Source: Thermoanaerobaculia bacterium
GTDB lineage: Bacteria > Acidobacteriota > Thermoanaerobaculia > Multivoradales > J023
Reading direction: 5' to 3'
Assembly (NCBI GenBank): GCA_028066595.1
Contig: JALCBJ010000037.1
Span: forward strand, 1-62,658
DNA length: 62,658 bases
The notes beneath the pieces are model-generated. The model was not told the origin of the DNA, did not search any database, and saw only the letters and a program-made list of their open reading frames with translations. Shown here in pieces: positions 1 through 7,581 of this stretch. Within the stretch, counting starts at the first letter, position 1. Each line of letters begins with the position of its first letter. A program made the position numbers and the translations under genes.

Positions 1-2
1 CT

Positions 3-1421
3 AACTATGGTGGAGATCCAGGCGGAGCAGCCGAGCAGAAAGTCTTTGGACTTGGGAACGATGACAGTTTCTACCTGTCTCCGGGCCTGGAGGCCTTGCG
101 CGGAGCCTTGAGATTCGATCTCTCGTCGATCCCATCCGGCGCGGAGATCACCAATGCGACTCTGACGATGCAGTTCGCAGGAAGCTCAGGGTCGCAGTCG
201 GCTCCCTTGCCGTTGTTCTTCTCGCCCTATCAAGCTTCCTGGTCCGAAGACTCCATCACATGGAACAACCGCCCATCCGTGGACGGGGCCCATCAGGTGG
301 AAGGCAGCTTTCCATTGAGTGGATTCAATCCAACCCAAAACGATGTCACGGCGCTAGCAACGAAATGGGAAGACGGAACGCTGGCCAACAATGGAGTCGA
401 GGTATCGATTCCTTCATGGGAAACCGCTAACTACAAGGCCAAGTATTTCTATCAGAAGGAGTGGGCGGCAGATCGGGTCGCGACCCTTCAGGTGACCTAT
501 CTGAAACCTTGTACGGCCACGCTCCCACCGTCCGTCCCTACTCCAGTCGACACCGCGACCGGACTTGATTCACCCGTCAACTTGGGGTGGGCGGCGGTAA
601 CAGGTGCCTCCGGATACGAGATCTACTTGGGCACGAGTCCCGGGAGTCTCTCGCCGCTTTCTTTGACCCCCCATCCGTTCGCGGTTCTCAGTGGGCTACA
701 ACCGACAACCACCTTCTACTGGAGAGTGGACTCGATTGCTGCTTGTGACGCTTCGCTAAAGACATCGTCTCCGACATGGTCATTCACGACCAGCACCTGT
801 GTTGATCCTCAACCACCTCAGGTCAGCAATCCGGCCCCCGGGTCGACTGGCCTGGGTTCCCAGGTGACGCTTAGCTGGACATCCGTTCCTGGGACTTCGT
901 TCTACGAAGTCTATCTTTGGAAGAGCAATGAACCGGAAGCCTTGTTGAGGTCGGTGAACGGTCTCTCCACGGTTGCAGTCGTAGACTCGGCAAGCACCTA
1001 CGCCTGGAAAGTCGTCGCCGTTCCGGCGTGCGATCCGAACCTGTCGGCGTCCAGCAGCGTTGAGACCTTCACGACCGCATCGGGCCCCGTAGCCCATGTA
1101 GGGTCCGACTCTAAGGTGGCGGTGGGAGGTAGCGTGCAACTGGGAGACACGCCGGCAGCTTCGGGTGGATCACCAGGATACTCATACCAATGGTCGGTCG
1201 TTCCAACCGGAAGCGCCTCGTTGTCGTCAGCTTCAACTCCCAACCCGGTTCTCACCGGCCTGGCGCCAGGCAACGTTGTTTGTACGTTGACGGTGACGGA
1301 TTCCAATGGTTTTCAATCGGTGCCCGTACAAGTGAACGTACTTGTTGAGGAGCCGCTCTTTCTGGACGGGTTCGAGAGCGGCGATCTCAACGCCTGGTCA
1401 TCCTTCACCTCTGGTCTGTGA
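3..1421 (+). CDS. Secreted DNRLRE/FN3-like protein, 3' part, with DGFESG tail
   Basis: The reading frame is open from the left edge, so the start and any signal peptide lie outside the window. The visible 472 or so codons begin in a DNRLRE-like beta-sandwich (RGALRFDLSSIPSG, then SWSEDSITWNNRP and a V-T-LA-W stretch). Two fibronectin-III/Ig-like modules follow, each with GYEIYLGTS or FYEVYLWKS and ending in W-FTT. A PKD-like module comes next (YSYQWSVVP, CTLTVTDSNG). The chain ends in LFLDGFESGDLNAWS plus seven residues. The same tail closes the proteins at 4116-5396 and 22201-25041. The architecture indicates an extracellular or cell-surface structural or binding protein; no catalytic residues are evident. 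An ATG/TTG inside the frame (for example 96) is not a credible start because the DNRLRE module runs through it. Specific function unknown. Confidence 0.85.
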   Translation, partial: NYGGDPGGAAEQKVFGLGNDDSFYLSPGLEALRGALRFDLSSIPSGAEITNATLTMQFAGSSGSQSAPLPLFFSPYQASWSEDSITWNNRPSVDGAHQVEGSFPLSGFNPTQNDVTALATKWEDGTLANNGVEVSIPSWETANYKAKYFYQKEWAADRVATLQVTYLKPCTATLPPSVPTPVDTATGLDSPVNLGWAAVTGASGYEIYLGTSPGSLSPLSLTPHPFAVLSGLQPTTTFYWRVDSIAACDASLKTSSPTWSFTTSTCVDPQPPQVSNPAPGSTGLGSQVTLSWTSVPGTSFYEVYLWKSNEPEALLRSVNGLSTVAVVDSASTYAWKVVAVPACDPNLSASSSVETFTTASGPVAHVGSDSKVAVGGSVQLGDTPAASGGSPGYSYQWSVVPTGSASLSSASTPNPVLTGLAPGNVVCTLTVTDSNGFQSVPVQVNVLVEEPLFLDGFESGDLNAWSSFTSGL

Positions 1422-1530
1422 GTCGACTCGAAGAATAGCGGTGTGGGTCGGGCTACGGATGGGCGAGATACTCGCTGGAACCTCCCGACTCCACCGATCA
1501 ACATTCACTCGAACCACGACCCTCTTCGCT

Positions 1531-2099
1531 CGAGTCGGCGTCACGACTCACATCACGGGTGACCAAGCCGAGAGGCGAGCCGGCGGGACGCCGGCGGTCC
1601 CAGCAGGACTCCTTCTCGAGTCACCACCTACTTCCCAGAGAGTGGTCTCCAAGAACCAAGGGAACCGAAGGTACTTCCAGCTGTCTGAGACGGCACCCGC
1701 TGGGACCGCAGGCATCTTGCCTGCTGCTTGCGGTCGGGCGTCGCTTTGAGGGCCCGATCTACGGTAGCGAGGCGAGACGATGCGGTGGATTCGAAAAACT
1801 CGAGTCGGCGTCACGACTCGCATCACGGGTGACCAAGCCGAGAGGCGAGCCGGCGGGACGCCGGCGGTCCCAGCAGGACTCCTTCTCGAGTCACCACCTA
1901 CTTCCCAGAGAGTGGTCTCCAAGAACCAAGGGAACCGAAGGTACTTCCAGCTGTCTGAGACGGCACCCGCTGGGACCGCAGGCATCTTGCCTGCTGCTTG
2001 CGGTCGGGCGTCGCTTTGAGGGCCCGATCTACGGTAGCGAGGCGAGACGATGCGGTGGATTCGAAAAACTCGAGTCGGCGTTAGGACTCGCATCACGGG
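1531..2099. repeat. 270-bp tandem direct repeat, two full copies plus a 29-bp third start
   Basis: Positions 1531-1800 and 1801-2070 are almost identical; I saw one substitution (1550 A versus 1820 G). A third copy begins at 2071 and diverges after about 29 bases. The period is exactly 270 bp, a multiple of three, so spurious open frames run through both copies on both strands. Those frames have the Arg/Pro/Ala-rich AGGTPAVPAG and AGKMPAVPAG wording typical of translated REP palindromes. I see no real gene between the end of the DGFESG protein (1421) and 2219, so this block occupies the intergenic space. Confidence 0.9.
1579..1725. repeat. Inverted pair of REP-like palindromes (REPIN-like) inside the 270-bp unit
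   Basis: Near 1579-1605 the unit contains GGCGGGACGCCGGCGGTCCC. Near 1698-1725 it contains the same element in reverse orientation (GGGACCGCAGGCATCTTGCC). Both are themselves imperfect palindromes sharing the CGGTCCCAGC flank. The pair recurs at +270 (about 1849-1995). Two head-to-head REP sequences within about 150 bp is the arrangement of a REPIN, a non-autonomous element mobilised by RAYT transposases. No RAYT gene is present in the window. Confidence 0.65.
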
Positions 2100-2219
2100 C
2101 TGCGTCGCAACGTCGCCGGACGAATCGGCACAAACGATCTTTCTGCCGGGTGATGCAAAAGCACTTTTTTGGAGGGAGAATGGGCCGCCCCCTCCAAACA
2201 TTCCCGATTTCGTTCGTTC

Positions 2220-2501
2220 ATGGAGCCGATTTCTCCCATCGCTCGTTCGCGGCTGGACGCCGTCGTCGTCGGCTTGCTGGGTCCCGTCGTGGGGTCGAGC
2301 ATGGCCCAGGCGGCGGTGGAAGGCCACTGTCGCATTCTGGAGATCGACGGTTCTGAGATCTCGGCGGAGAAGATCGAGATGCTGATCGATAGACTCCGCC
2401 AAGGCATGACTATCTTCGTAGGACCCGAGAAAGCCCAAGAGCTCGCAACAGCGCTCCGCGACGAGCTCTCCCTAGGCCCACCGCCGAATCCGGCTACATG
2501 A
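2220..2501 (+). CDS. Small cytosolic protein of unknown function, coupled to membrane protein
   Basis: 93 aa from the ATG at 2220; an upstream in-frame start at 2169 would only add a low-complexity lead. There is no signal peptide and no long membrane segment. The sequence reads as short helices: a Gly-rich LLGPVVGSSMAQ turn, an ISAEKIEMLIDRLRQG helix, then VGPEKAQELATALRDEL. I do not recognise a named domain. Small proteins with this helix-FVG-EKA-helix pattern can sit beside sensory membrane proteins, but I cannot name the family. Its TGA overlaps the ATG of the next gene in ATGA (2498-2501), so the two are translationally coupled and probably act together. Confidence 0.6.
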   Translation: MEPISPIARSRLDAVVVGLLGPVVGSSMAQAAVEGHCRILEIDGSEISAEKIEMLIDRLRQGMTIFVGPEKAQELATALRDELSLGPPPNPAT

Positions 2502-3301
2502 TGGGCTCGAGCAATCTCTACCTCTCTTGGGCCCGCTGGGCCCTCGCTTCGGCCACTGCCCTCGGCTCGCTGTTCGTGTTGCTCGCCTCCTTCGGTGGCT
2601 TCGGATTGCGCTCCGACCAAGGGGCGGGACTCTCCGTAGTAGCCATCTGCAAGTGGATTTGCCTCGCCTTGGCAGCCTGTCTCGCGGTCGCCAGCGCCCG
2701 TCGTCTGCGTACCACGTCGTGGCGTTGGTTAGCGTTGGGTAGTTGCCTCTTCGCCATCGCGCAGTCGGTACTCGTCCGGCATCAGCTGTTCCTCGGCGTG
2801 GAGGTTCCTTTTCCCTCCGGGGCCGACCCCGCCTTCATCGGCGGCATGTTGGCGCTGGCGGCCGGTGCGGCGACGTTCCTCCGCGAGCTCGCAGTCAGCG
2901 GGTTTCCTCTGCAACTGCGGGAGCGGCTATGGCGAGATCTTCTCGCCGTGTTCGGTGCCGGCTCTCTCCTCTTCTGGCTGATGCTTCGACCGCTGTTGCC
3001 ACCGGAGGTGTGGGATACCGAGACCGTCCTCAGCCTGCTCTATCCCATCTGTGATCTGTTCCTGCTGCTTCCGGCCGTTCTCCTCCTCGAAGTGACCCGG
3101 GAGTTTGCCGACGGACGTGCTCGGGGGATCTGGTCGGCTCTACTCTTGACCTTCCTGCTCTTCCTCGTAGGGGACCTGCTCTTCGCCCTCTTCCTCGAAG
3201 GAGCATCACCCTTGATGGTGGCTGCCATGGACCTGTGCTTTCTGTGGGGCTACGCAGGATTGGCGCTGACCTCGCTGCGTCAGCTGGATTTGAGCCGCTG
3301 A
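2498..3301 (+). CDS. Polytopic membrane protein, function unknown
   Basis: 267 aa. It opens with MMGSSNLYLSWARWALASA and shows about eight hydrophobic stretches separated by short Arg-rich loops. Examples are the first around residues 8-30, then ICLALAACLAVASARRL, MLALAAGAATFL, LLAVFGAGSLLFWLMLRPLL and LLLTFLLFLVGDLLFALFL. This resembles the membrane sensor half of bacterial histidine kinases or GGDEF proteins (MHYT/7TM-like style), but no kinase, cyclase or phosphodiesterase domain follows; it stops at 3301. It may be a stand-alone sensor partner of the overlapping 93-aa protein, or a truncated receptor. No residues identify a substrate. Confidence 0.65.
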   Translation: MMGSSNLYLSWARWALASATALGSLFVLLASFGGFGLRSDQGAGLSVVAICKWICLALAACLAVASARRLRTTSWRWLALGSCLFAIAQSVLVRHQLFLGVEVPFPSGADPAFIGGMLALAAGAATFLRELAVSGFPLQLRERLWRDLLAVFGAGSLLFWLMLRPLLPPEVWDTETVLSLLYPICDLFLLLPAVLLLEVTREFADGRARGIWSALLLTFLLFLVGDLLFALFLEGASPLMVAAMDLCFLWGYAGLALTSLRQLDLSR

Positions 3302-3322
3302 ACCCACGCGTCGTCCGGATCT

Positions 3323-4108
3323 TCAATCGCTGAAGAACGGGACGATCTCAACGGTAGGCCCTTCCCCAAGCCCCGCCTGTCCTGGATCCCGGGCGATGAT
3401 TTCGTTCAGCTCGGCCTCCGCCTGTTCCGACGTGATTCCCTCGAGCAGCTTCCCGAAGACCTGAACTCGGGCGTCCGTCCCTTGGAATTCTGCGATTTCA
3501 GAGCCGTCCGTGGTCAGCGGGAGCCAGAACTGGTTCCCATCGGGAAACGAGAAACTGTCCGGCATCACACCGACCACCGTCAGTTCCTGGCCGCCGACTT
3601 TGATGGTGCGGCCAATGACCGCGGGATCGGCGCCAAGCCAATCGTTCCAGACCGAATGCCCCAAAACGACGACGGCGACGTCTCCGAGAGCCACCACGCG
3701 CCCGAGCAGGGGCGCAACGCCCACTGCATCGAAGAACTGCTCGGTCACCGCGGCGCCCCTGAAGACTCCGTCCGCGACTCCGTCCATGCGGAACGTCGCA
3801 TGCCCGGACTGCCAGAGAGCCATGTATGCCAAGGCCCTCTGACCCTCCAACCGCCTGGGTAGGTCGTGTACGGAGCTCACGGAATCCACGCCTGAGAGCT
3901 CGATCCGCACGAAACGGTCGGGTTCGGGAACCGCCGGCGGATCCCAATTCCAGCCCAACTCTCCCAGTTCCACCGTACGCAGGAGGGCGATCAACGCCAC
4001 CACGACCAGGACAACCGATAGCACGACGACGAAACAGGCCAGGACAGGCCGCGCCCGCTCCCGGTGCCGTCCGATCGCCTCGGGACTCGGAATATCGCTC
4101 AAGCTCAC
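3323..4108 (-). CDS. Truncated MacB/ADOP-type ABC permease (periplasmic domain only)
   Basis: 261 aa. One N-terminal membrane helix (about residues 20-42, LACFVVVLSVVLVVVALIALL) is followed by a MacB_PCD-type periplasmic domain. Typical landmarks are VTEQFFDAVGVAPLLGR, DPAVIGRTIKVGGQ and LTVVGVMPDSFSFPDG. Full acidobacterial duplicated orphan permeases are about 800 aa and continue into FtsX-like membrane blocks. Here the chain ends at VEIVPFFSD with no C-terminal helices. It starts 7 bp after the stop of the upstream PQQ-type dehydrogenase gene (4116), so they are likely co-transcribed. It is either a degraded permease or a repurposed soluble domain. A GTG at 4108 serves as start. Confidence 0.75.
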   Translation of the reverse strand: MSLSDIPSPEAIGRHRERARPVLACFVVVLSVVLVVVALIALLRTVELGELGWNWDPPAVPEPDRFVRIELSGVDSVSSVHDLPRRLEGQRALAYMALWQSGHATFRMDGVADGVFRGAAVTEQFFDAVGVAPLLGRVVALGDVAVVVLGHSVWNDWLGADPAVIGRTIKVGGQELTVVGVMPDSFSFPDGNQFWLPLTTDGSEIAEFQGTDARVQVFGKLLEGITSEQAEAELNEIIARDPGQAGLGEGPTVEIVPFFSD

Positions 4109-4115
4109 TCCTCAC

Positions 4116-5396
4116 TCACGGAACCGACGAGCTCCACGCCGAGACGTTACCGCTCTCGAATCCGTCAGAAAACAGGACCGTCGACACGATGCGATGGACC
4201 TCCGAGCCGTTGGTGGCGAAGAGCTCGCCCGAACCTCCTTCGCCGAACGAGGTGATGCTAGGCAGCGACACATCGAGCAGCTCCGATGTCCACGACATTC
4301 CGCTACCGGTCGCCACCCACAAGTTGCCGGTGCACCAGTCGCCGTAGAAGTACTCGCCGAAGAGATCCGGAAAGGTAGAACCTCGATACACGAAACCACC
4401 CGTGATGGAGCAGTCTCCCTGGCTGTGGTCGTACTCGAGAATCGGATCGGTATAAGAGCTGTCGAAGCACGAGGCTGTACTCATCGGGCAATCGATGTCG
4501 ATCGGATCGGGGTCGAAACAGGAAGTGCCTTCCATCACCTTCCATCCATAGTTCTCGCCGCCGGTGCTGGCCGCTGGTTGCAGGCTGACTTCTTCGCGAG
4601 CGACCTGGCCTACGTCGGCGATGAAGAGGTCACCGCTGACCCGATCGAAGCCCATGCGCCATGGATTGCGAAATCCCGCTGCCCAGATCTCGTCCGGAGT
4701 GCCCGGGGTGCCGACGAAGGGATTGGTTGCGGGAACGCCGTAGTAGGGCGGCGTGGCGACGTTCTGATCGACATCGATGCGGAGCATCTTGCCTTGGTAG
4801 AGGCTCATGGTCTGCGCCCGACAGAACGGATCCTGTTGCTGTCCCCCGTCACCTATCCCGAAGTAGAGGAAACCGTCCGGCCCAAAGCTAAGGTCGCCGC
4901 CGTAGTGGCCGTCCTGGTCGAACGTCATCAGCGTCACACCGGTCGAGATGTCGGCGATCGTCGGATCCAACGCGTCGCGCTCGAAGCGCATCAAAATCGC
5001 CTCGTCGTCGAGGTCGGTCAGATAGACGTACACGAAGCCGTTGACTGCGTAGTCCGGATGGGCGGCGATGCTCAGCGCACCTTGCTCGAAGCCACTACCC
5101 ACCAGGGTGGACAAGTCGACATATTGGGCGAGATCGTCGCCATTCTCGGCGATACGCCAGACGACACCGTCCTGTCCGACCAGGAACAGATGACCGGAGT
5201 CAGCGGCACCGATGTCGACAATATTGCTCAGACCGTCCCGCACCAGCTGTAGCTGGATCTCCGGACGCGCGGCCTGGGCCGGATGGCTGCCGACCAAGCC
5301 CAACCAGAGGATCGCGACCGCAAGAAGTTCGCGAGGGAACGAACGCCGAGAAACCGAGATGACGACCGGACGTGAGAATCGGCTGGACATACACAC
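4116..5396 (-). CDS. Secreted PQQ-dependent sugar dehydrogenase-type protein with DGFESG tail
   Basis: 426 aa with an N-terminal signal peptide (basic start, then LLAVAILWLGLVGSHPAQA). The body is a six-bladed glucose/sorbosone dehydrogenase propeller: SIAAHPDYAVNGFVYVYLTD, GGDLSFGPDGFLYFGIGDGG, GKMLRIDVD, WAAGFRNPWRMGFD, LFIADVGQ, ENYGWKVMEG and GGFVYRG. Family members oxidise sugars or other alcohols with PQQ, outside the cytoplasm. No PQQ biosynthesis genes are in the window, so the cofactor is inferred from the fold only. The C-terminus is LFSDGFESGNVSAWSSSVP, the tail shared with two other secreted proteins here. It is followed within 8 bp by the permease fragment. Confidence 0.88.
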   Translation of the reverse strand: MCMSSRFSRPVVISVSRRSFPRELLAVAILWLGLVGSHPAQAARPEIQLQLVRDGLSNIVDIGAADSGHLFLVGQDGVVWRIAENGDDLAQYVDLSTLVGSGFEQGALSIAAHPDYAVNGFVYVYLTDLDDEAILMRFERDALDPTIADISTGVTLMTFDQDGHYGGDLSFGPDGFLYFGIGDGGQQQDPFCRAQTMSLYQGKMLRIDVDQNVATPPYYGVPATNPFVGTPGTPDEIWAAGFRNPWRMGFDRVSGDLFIADVGQVAREEVSLQPAASTGGENYGWKVMEGTSCFDPDPIDIDCPMSTASCFDSSYTDPILEYDHSQGDCSITGGFVYRGSTFPDLFGEYFYGDWCTGNLWVATGSGMSWTSELLDVSLPSITSFGEGGSGELFATNGSEVHRIVSTVLFSDGFESGNVSAWSSSVP

Positions 5397-5500
5397 CTCT
5401 CAGGAGTCGGGAGCGAGCTTGGACACCTCATGCTAGCGCGTGTTCGGCCGGTGGCGACAGGCGACCCGCTGCTAGCGGACAGACGTCCTACCGCCCGGAG

Positions 5501-6382
5501 CTACCGCCACAAGGGCGATGGGTAGTCGCCCTCCGCGACCCGCTCGGCGATCCGCTCCTGCACCCAGGTTCGGTCGCTCGCCGCCGTGATCCCACACCAA
5601 CGACTGGTGGTCGCGAGGAGTCGTACCCGCGCCTGCCGCCGTGCGATCAACTCGCCGATGGTCACCGGCAAGAGGATCTCGTCGTCGGATCCCGGGTCGC
5701 CGGCCCGGAAGCGGCCAAAGCACTCTTCGAAGCGACGATGGATCGCCGAAGTGAAGGCCCACAGGTTCATGGATACCAGGGTGTCGCCCGGTACGGTCAC
5801 CAGCCCCTCTTCGCCCTCCCAGCACGCGCCGTTCGGATGGCGACTCATGGCACCGATCTCGTCGATCGAGCTCAGCATGCCGTCTTCGTCGCGAAGAACG
5901 CTCCGCGAGACCGCACCCTCCGGCGGCAGCGTCGCGGCCGCCCGATAGCCGACCAGAGCCCAGGTCGGCGACTCGGTGGTGGAGGTATGGTCGAGGAACT
6001 GCCCGACCGTCGCCAGAGCGTGGCGTCCGTAGAGATCATCGGCGTTGGCGACGGCAAAGCGCTCACCGAGCAAATCCCTGGCAGCCAAGACCGCGTGGGT
6101 GGTTCCCCACGGTTTCTGGCGCGCCGAGGAGGCCGGATCTTCGTCCTGGAACGCGTACACGACTTCGACGTGCCTGCCGAAGCCGTCCGCGACATGAGCG
6201 CGGATGGGCTCCTCGATCGACCGGCGGATCACCAGCACCACCCGCTCGAAGCCGGCGGCCACAGCGTCGTGGACGGTGTAGTCCATGATCGCCTCGCCCT
6301 GGGGCCCGACCGGCGCCAGTTGCTTGAGGCCGCCGAAACGACGCCCGACGCCCGCGGCGAGAATCAACAGGTCCTTGTTCAT
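5501..6382 (-). CDS. Sugar-1-phosphate nucleotidyltransferase (NTP_transferase family)
   Basis: 293 aa. The N-terminal signature LILAAGVGRRFGGLKQLAPV is the nucleotide-binding G-x-G-x-R-F-G-G-x-K loop of NTP_transferase enzymes. It is followed by IMDYTVHDAVAAGFERVVLV and the metal-binding FAVANADDLYG. These enzymes join a sugar phosphate to UTP, CTP or dTTP, releasing pyrophosphate. Its ATG overlaps the TGA of galactokinase in ATGA (6379-6382), and the symporter lies just upstream, so the operon points to galactose 1-phosphate as substrate and UDP-galactose as product. That would make it a functional substitute for GalT. Substrate assignment is inference; the enzyme class is secure. Confidence 0.85.
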   Translation of the reverse strand: MNKDLLILAAGVGRRFGGLKQLAPVGPQGEAIMDYTVHDAVAAGFERVVLVIRRSIEEPIRAHVADGFGRHVEVVYAFQDEDPASSARQKPWGTTHAVLAARDLLGERFAVANADDLYGRHALATVGQFLDHTSTTESPTWALVGYRAAATLPPEGAVSRSVLRDEDGMLSSIDEIGAMSRHPNGACWEGEEGLVTVPGDTLVSMNLWAFTSAIHRRFEECFGRFRAGDPGSDDEILLPVTIGELIARRQARVRLLATTSRWCGITAASDRTWVQERIAERVAEGDYPSPLWR

Positions 6383-7581
6383 GGCAGAGGCACAGCACCA
6401 TCATCGACGATGCCGGCACGGATCGCCGGTCCCAGCTGCCAAACCGCTCCAGACGACTCGGCGTCGGCAACGCCACACTGGCGCAGCTCCTCTTCCAACG
6501 CCGAACGCAGCGCCGGCACCGCGTCCCGCCGGGCCAACGTCACGGTGCAGCCGCCGAAGCCGGCACCGGTGAGGCGCGAGCCGAGCACACCAGGCATCCC
6601 CAGTGCGGTGTCGACGAGCCGATCCAGCCGCGGCGAGCTCACTTCGTAGTCGTCGCGCAGGCTCTCGTGCGAAGCGGTCATCAGCTCGCCAAACCGGCCG
6701 AGGTCGCCTGCGATCAGGCAGCGTTCTGCCTCCCGCACACGATCGTTCTCGGCCACTACGTGTCGACAACGTCGCGCGATCCGTGGAGGCAACTGATCTG
6801 CGTTCTCCGCGAGTATGTCCTCATCGACGTCGCGCAGTGATGTGATCGACGGGATGTCCTGAGACAGGATCGCCACCGCCTCCTCGCAGTCCCTACGCCG
6901 CTCGTTGAAGGCCGAGCCCGACAGCTGCCGGTGACTGCGGCTATCGGTGATCACGAAAGCGTGATCGGATAGGGGCAGCGGAATCTGCCGCCAGCCGAAA
7001 TCCCGGCAATCGATCCGCAGTCCGTGGTCGGGCAGACCGAGGCGGCTGGCCATCTGATCCATGATGCCGCATCGCACGCCGGCCCAGCGCTCTTCGACCT
7101 GGTGACAGAGGCGTGCCGCCTCCACTGGTTCGAGCTCGAAACCGAACACACCCTCGAGAGCCAGGAGCGTCGCCGTCTCGAGCGCCGCCGAGGAGCTCAG
7201 ACCAGCCCCTCGGGGGACGGTACCGCCGAGAGCAAGATCGACTCCCGCGTCGAGCAGACCGCGATACTGCAACGACTCCATCACCCCCAGGACGTAGGAC
7301 GCCCAGCCAGGACGAGAGATCGAAGGCGCCACGCACAAATCGGTCTCGAACGTTGCATCGAGATCGACGGCGAGCAACCGGATCCGCCGCTCGGCGGTGG
7401 CGCGCGCAGCGACTTCCAGATAGCGGCCGACCGGGGTCGGCAGGACCAGCCCCTGGTTGTAGTCGGTGTGCTCGCCAATCAGGTTGACGCGTCCGGGGGC
7501 GCGTGCCACGACGGCACCCGGTGCCCGGCCAAAGCGCTCCGAGAGAGCGCTGGCAACACGACCTTCCGAGACACGGCTCAC
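6379..7581 (-). CDS. galK: Galactokinase
   Basis: 400 aa from a GTG at 7581-7579. The frame stays open further upstream but that part is antisense-like noise over the symporter gene. GHMP-kinase landmarks are complete: GRVNLIGEHTDYN at residues 30-42, GTVPRGAGLSSSAALE around 120-135 (phosphate-binding loop) and LTGAGFGGCTVTL near residue 350. The enzyme phosphorylates alpha-D-galactose at C1 with ATP in the cytoplasm, the first Leloir step. The start codon overlaps the symporter stop as GTGA and its own stop overlaps the nucleotidyltransferase start as ATGA. Uptake, phosphorylation and activation are therefore translationally coupled. Confidence 0.95.
   Translation of the reverse strand: MSRVSEGRVASALSERFGRAPGAVVARAPGRVNLIGEHTDYNQGLVLPTPVGRYLEVAARATAERRIRLLAVDLDATFETDLCVAPSISRPGWASYVLGVMESLQYRGLLDAGVDLALGGTVPRGAGLSSSAALETATLLALEGVFGFELEPVEAARLCHQVEERWAGVRCGIMDQMASRLGLPDHGLRIDCRDFGWRQIPLPLSDHAFVITDSRSHRQLSGSAFNERRRDCEEAVAILSQDIPSITSLRDVDEDILAENADQLPPRIARRCRHVVAENDRVREAERCLIAGDLGRFGELMTASHESLRDDYEVSSPRLDRLVDTALGMPGVLGSRLTGAGFGGCTVTLARRDAVPALRSALEEELRQCGVADAESSGAVWQLGPAIRAGIVDDGAVPLP

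Noticed and set aside
1531..2099. Possible CRISPR-like or protein-coding repeat array
   Set aside because: The unit is 270 bp without short repeat/spacer structure, and the open frames through it are REP-palindrome translations with no start signals.
5372..6649. 425-aa plus-strand ORF
   Set aside because: Antisense to the nucleotidyltransferase, whose GVGRRFGGLKQ and NADD motifs are unmistakable.
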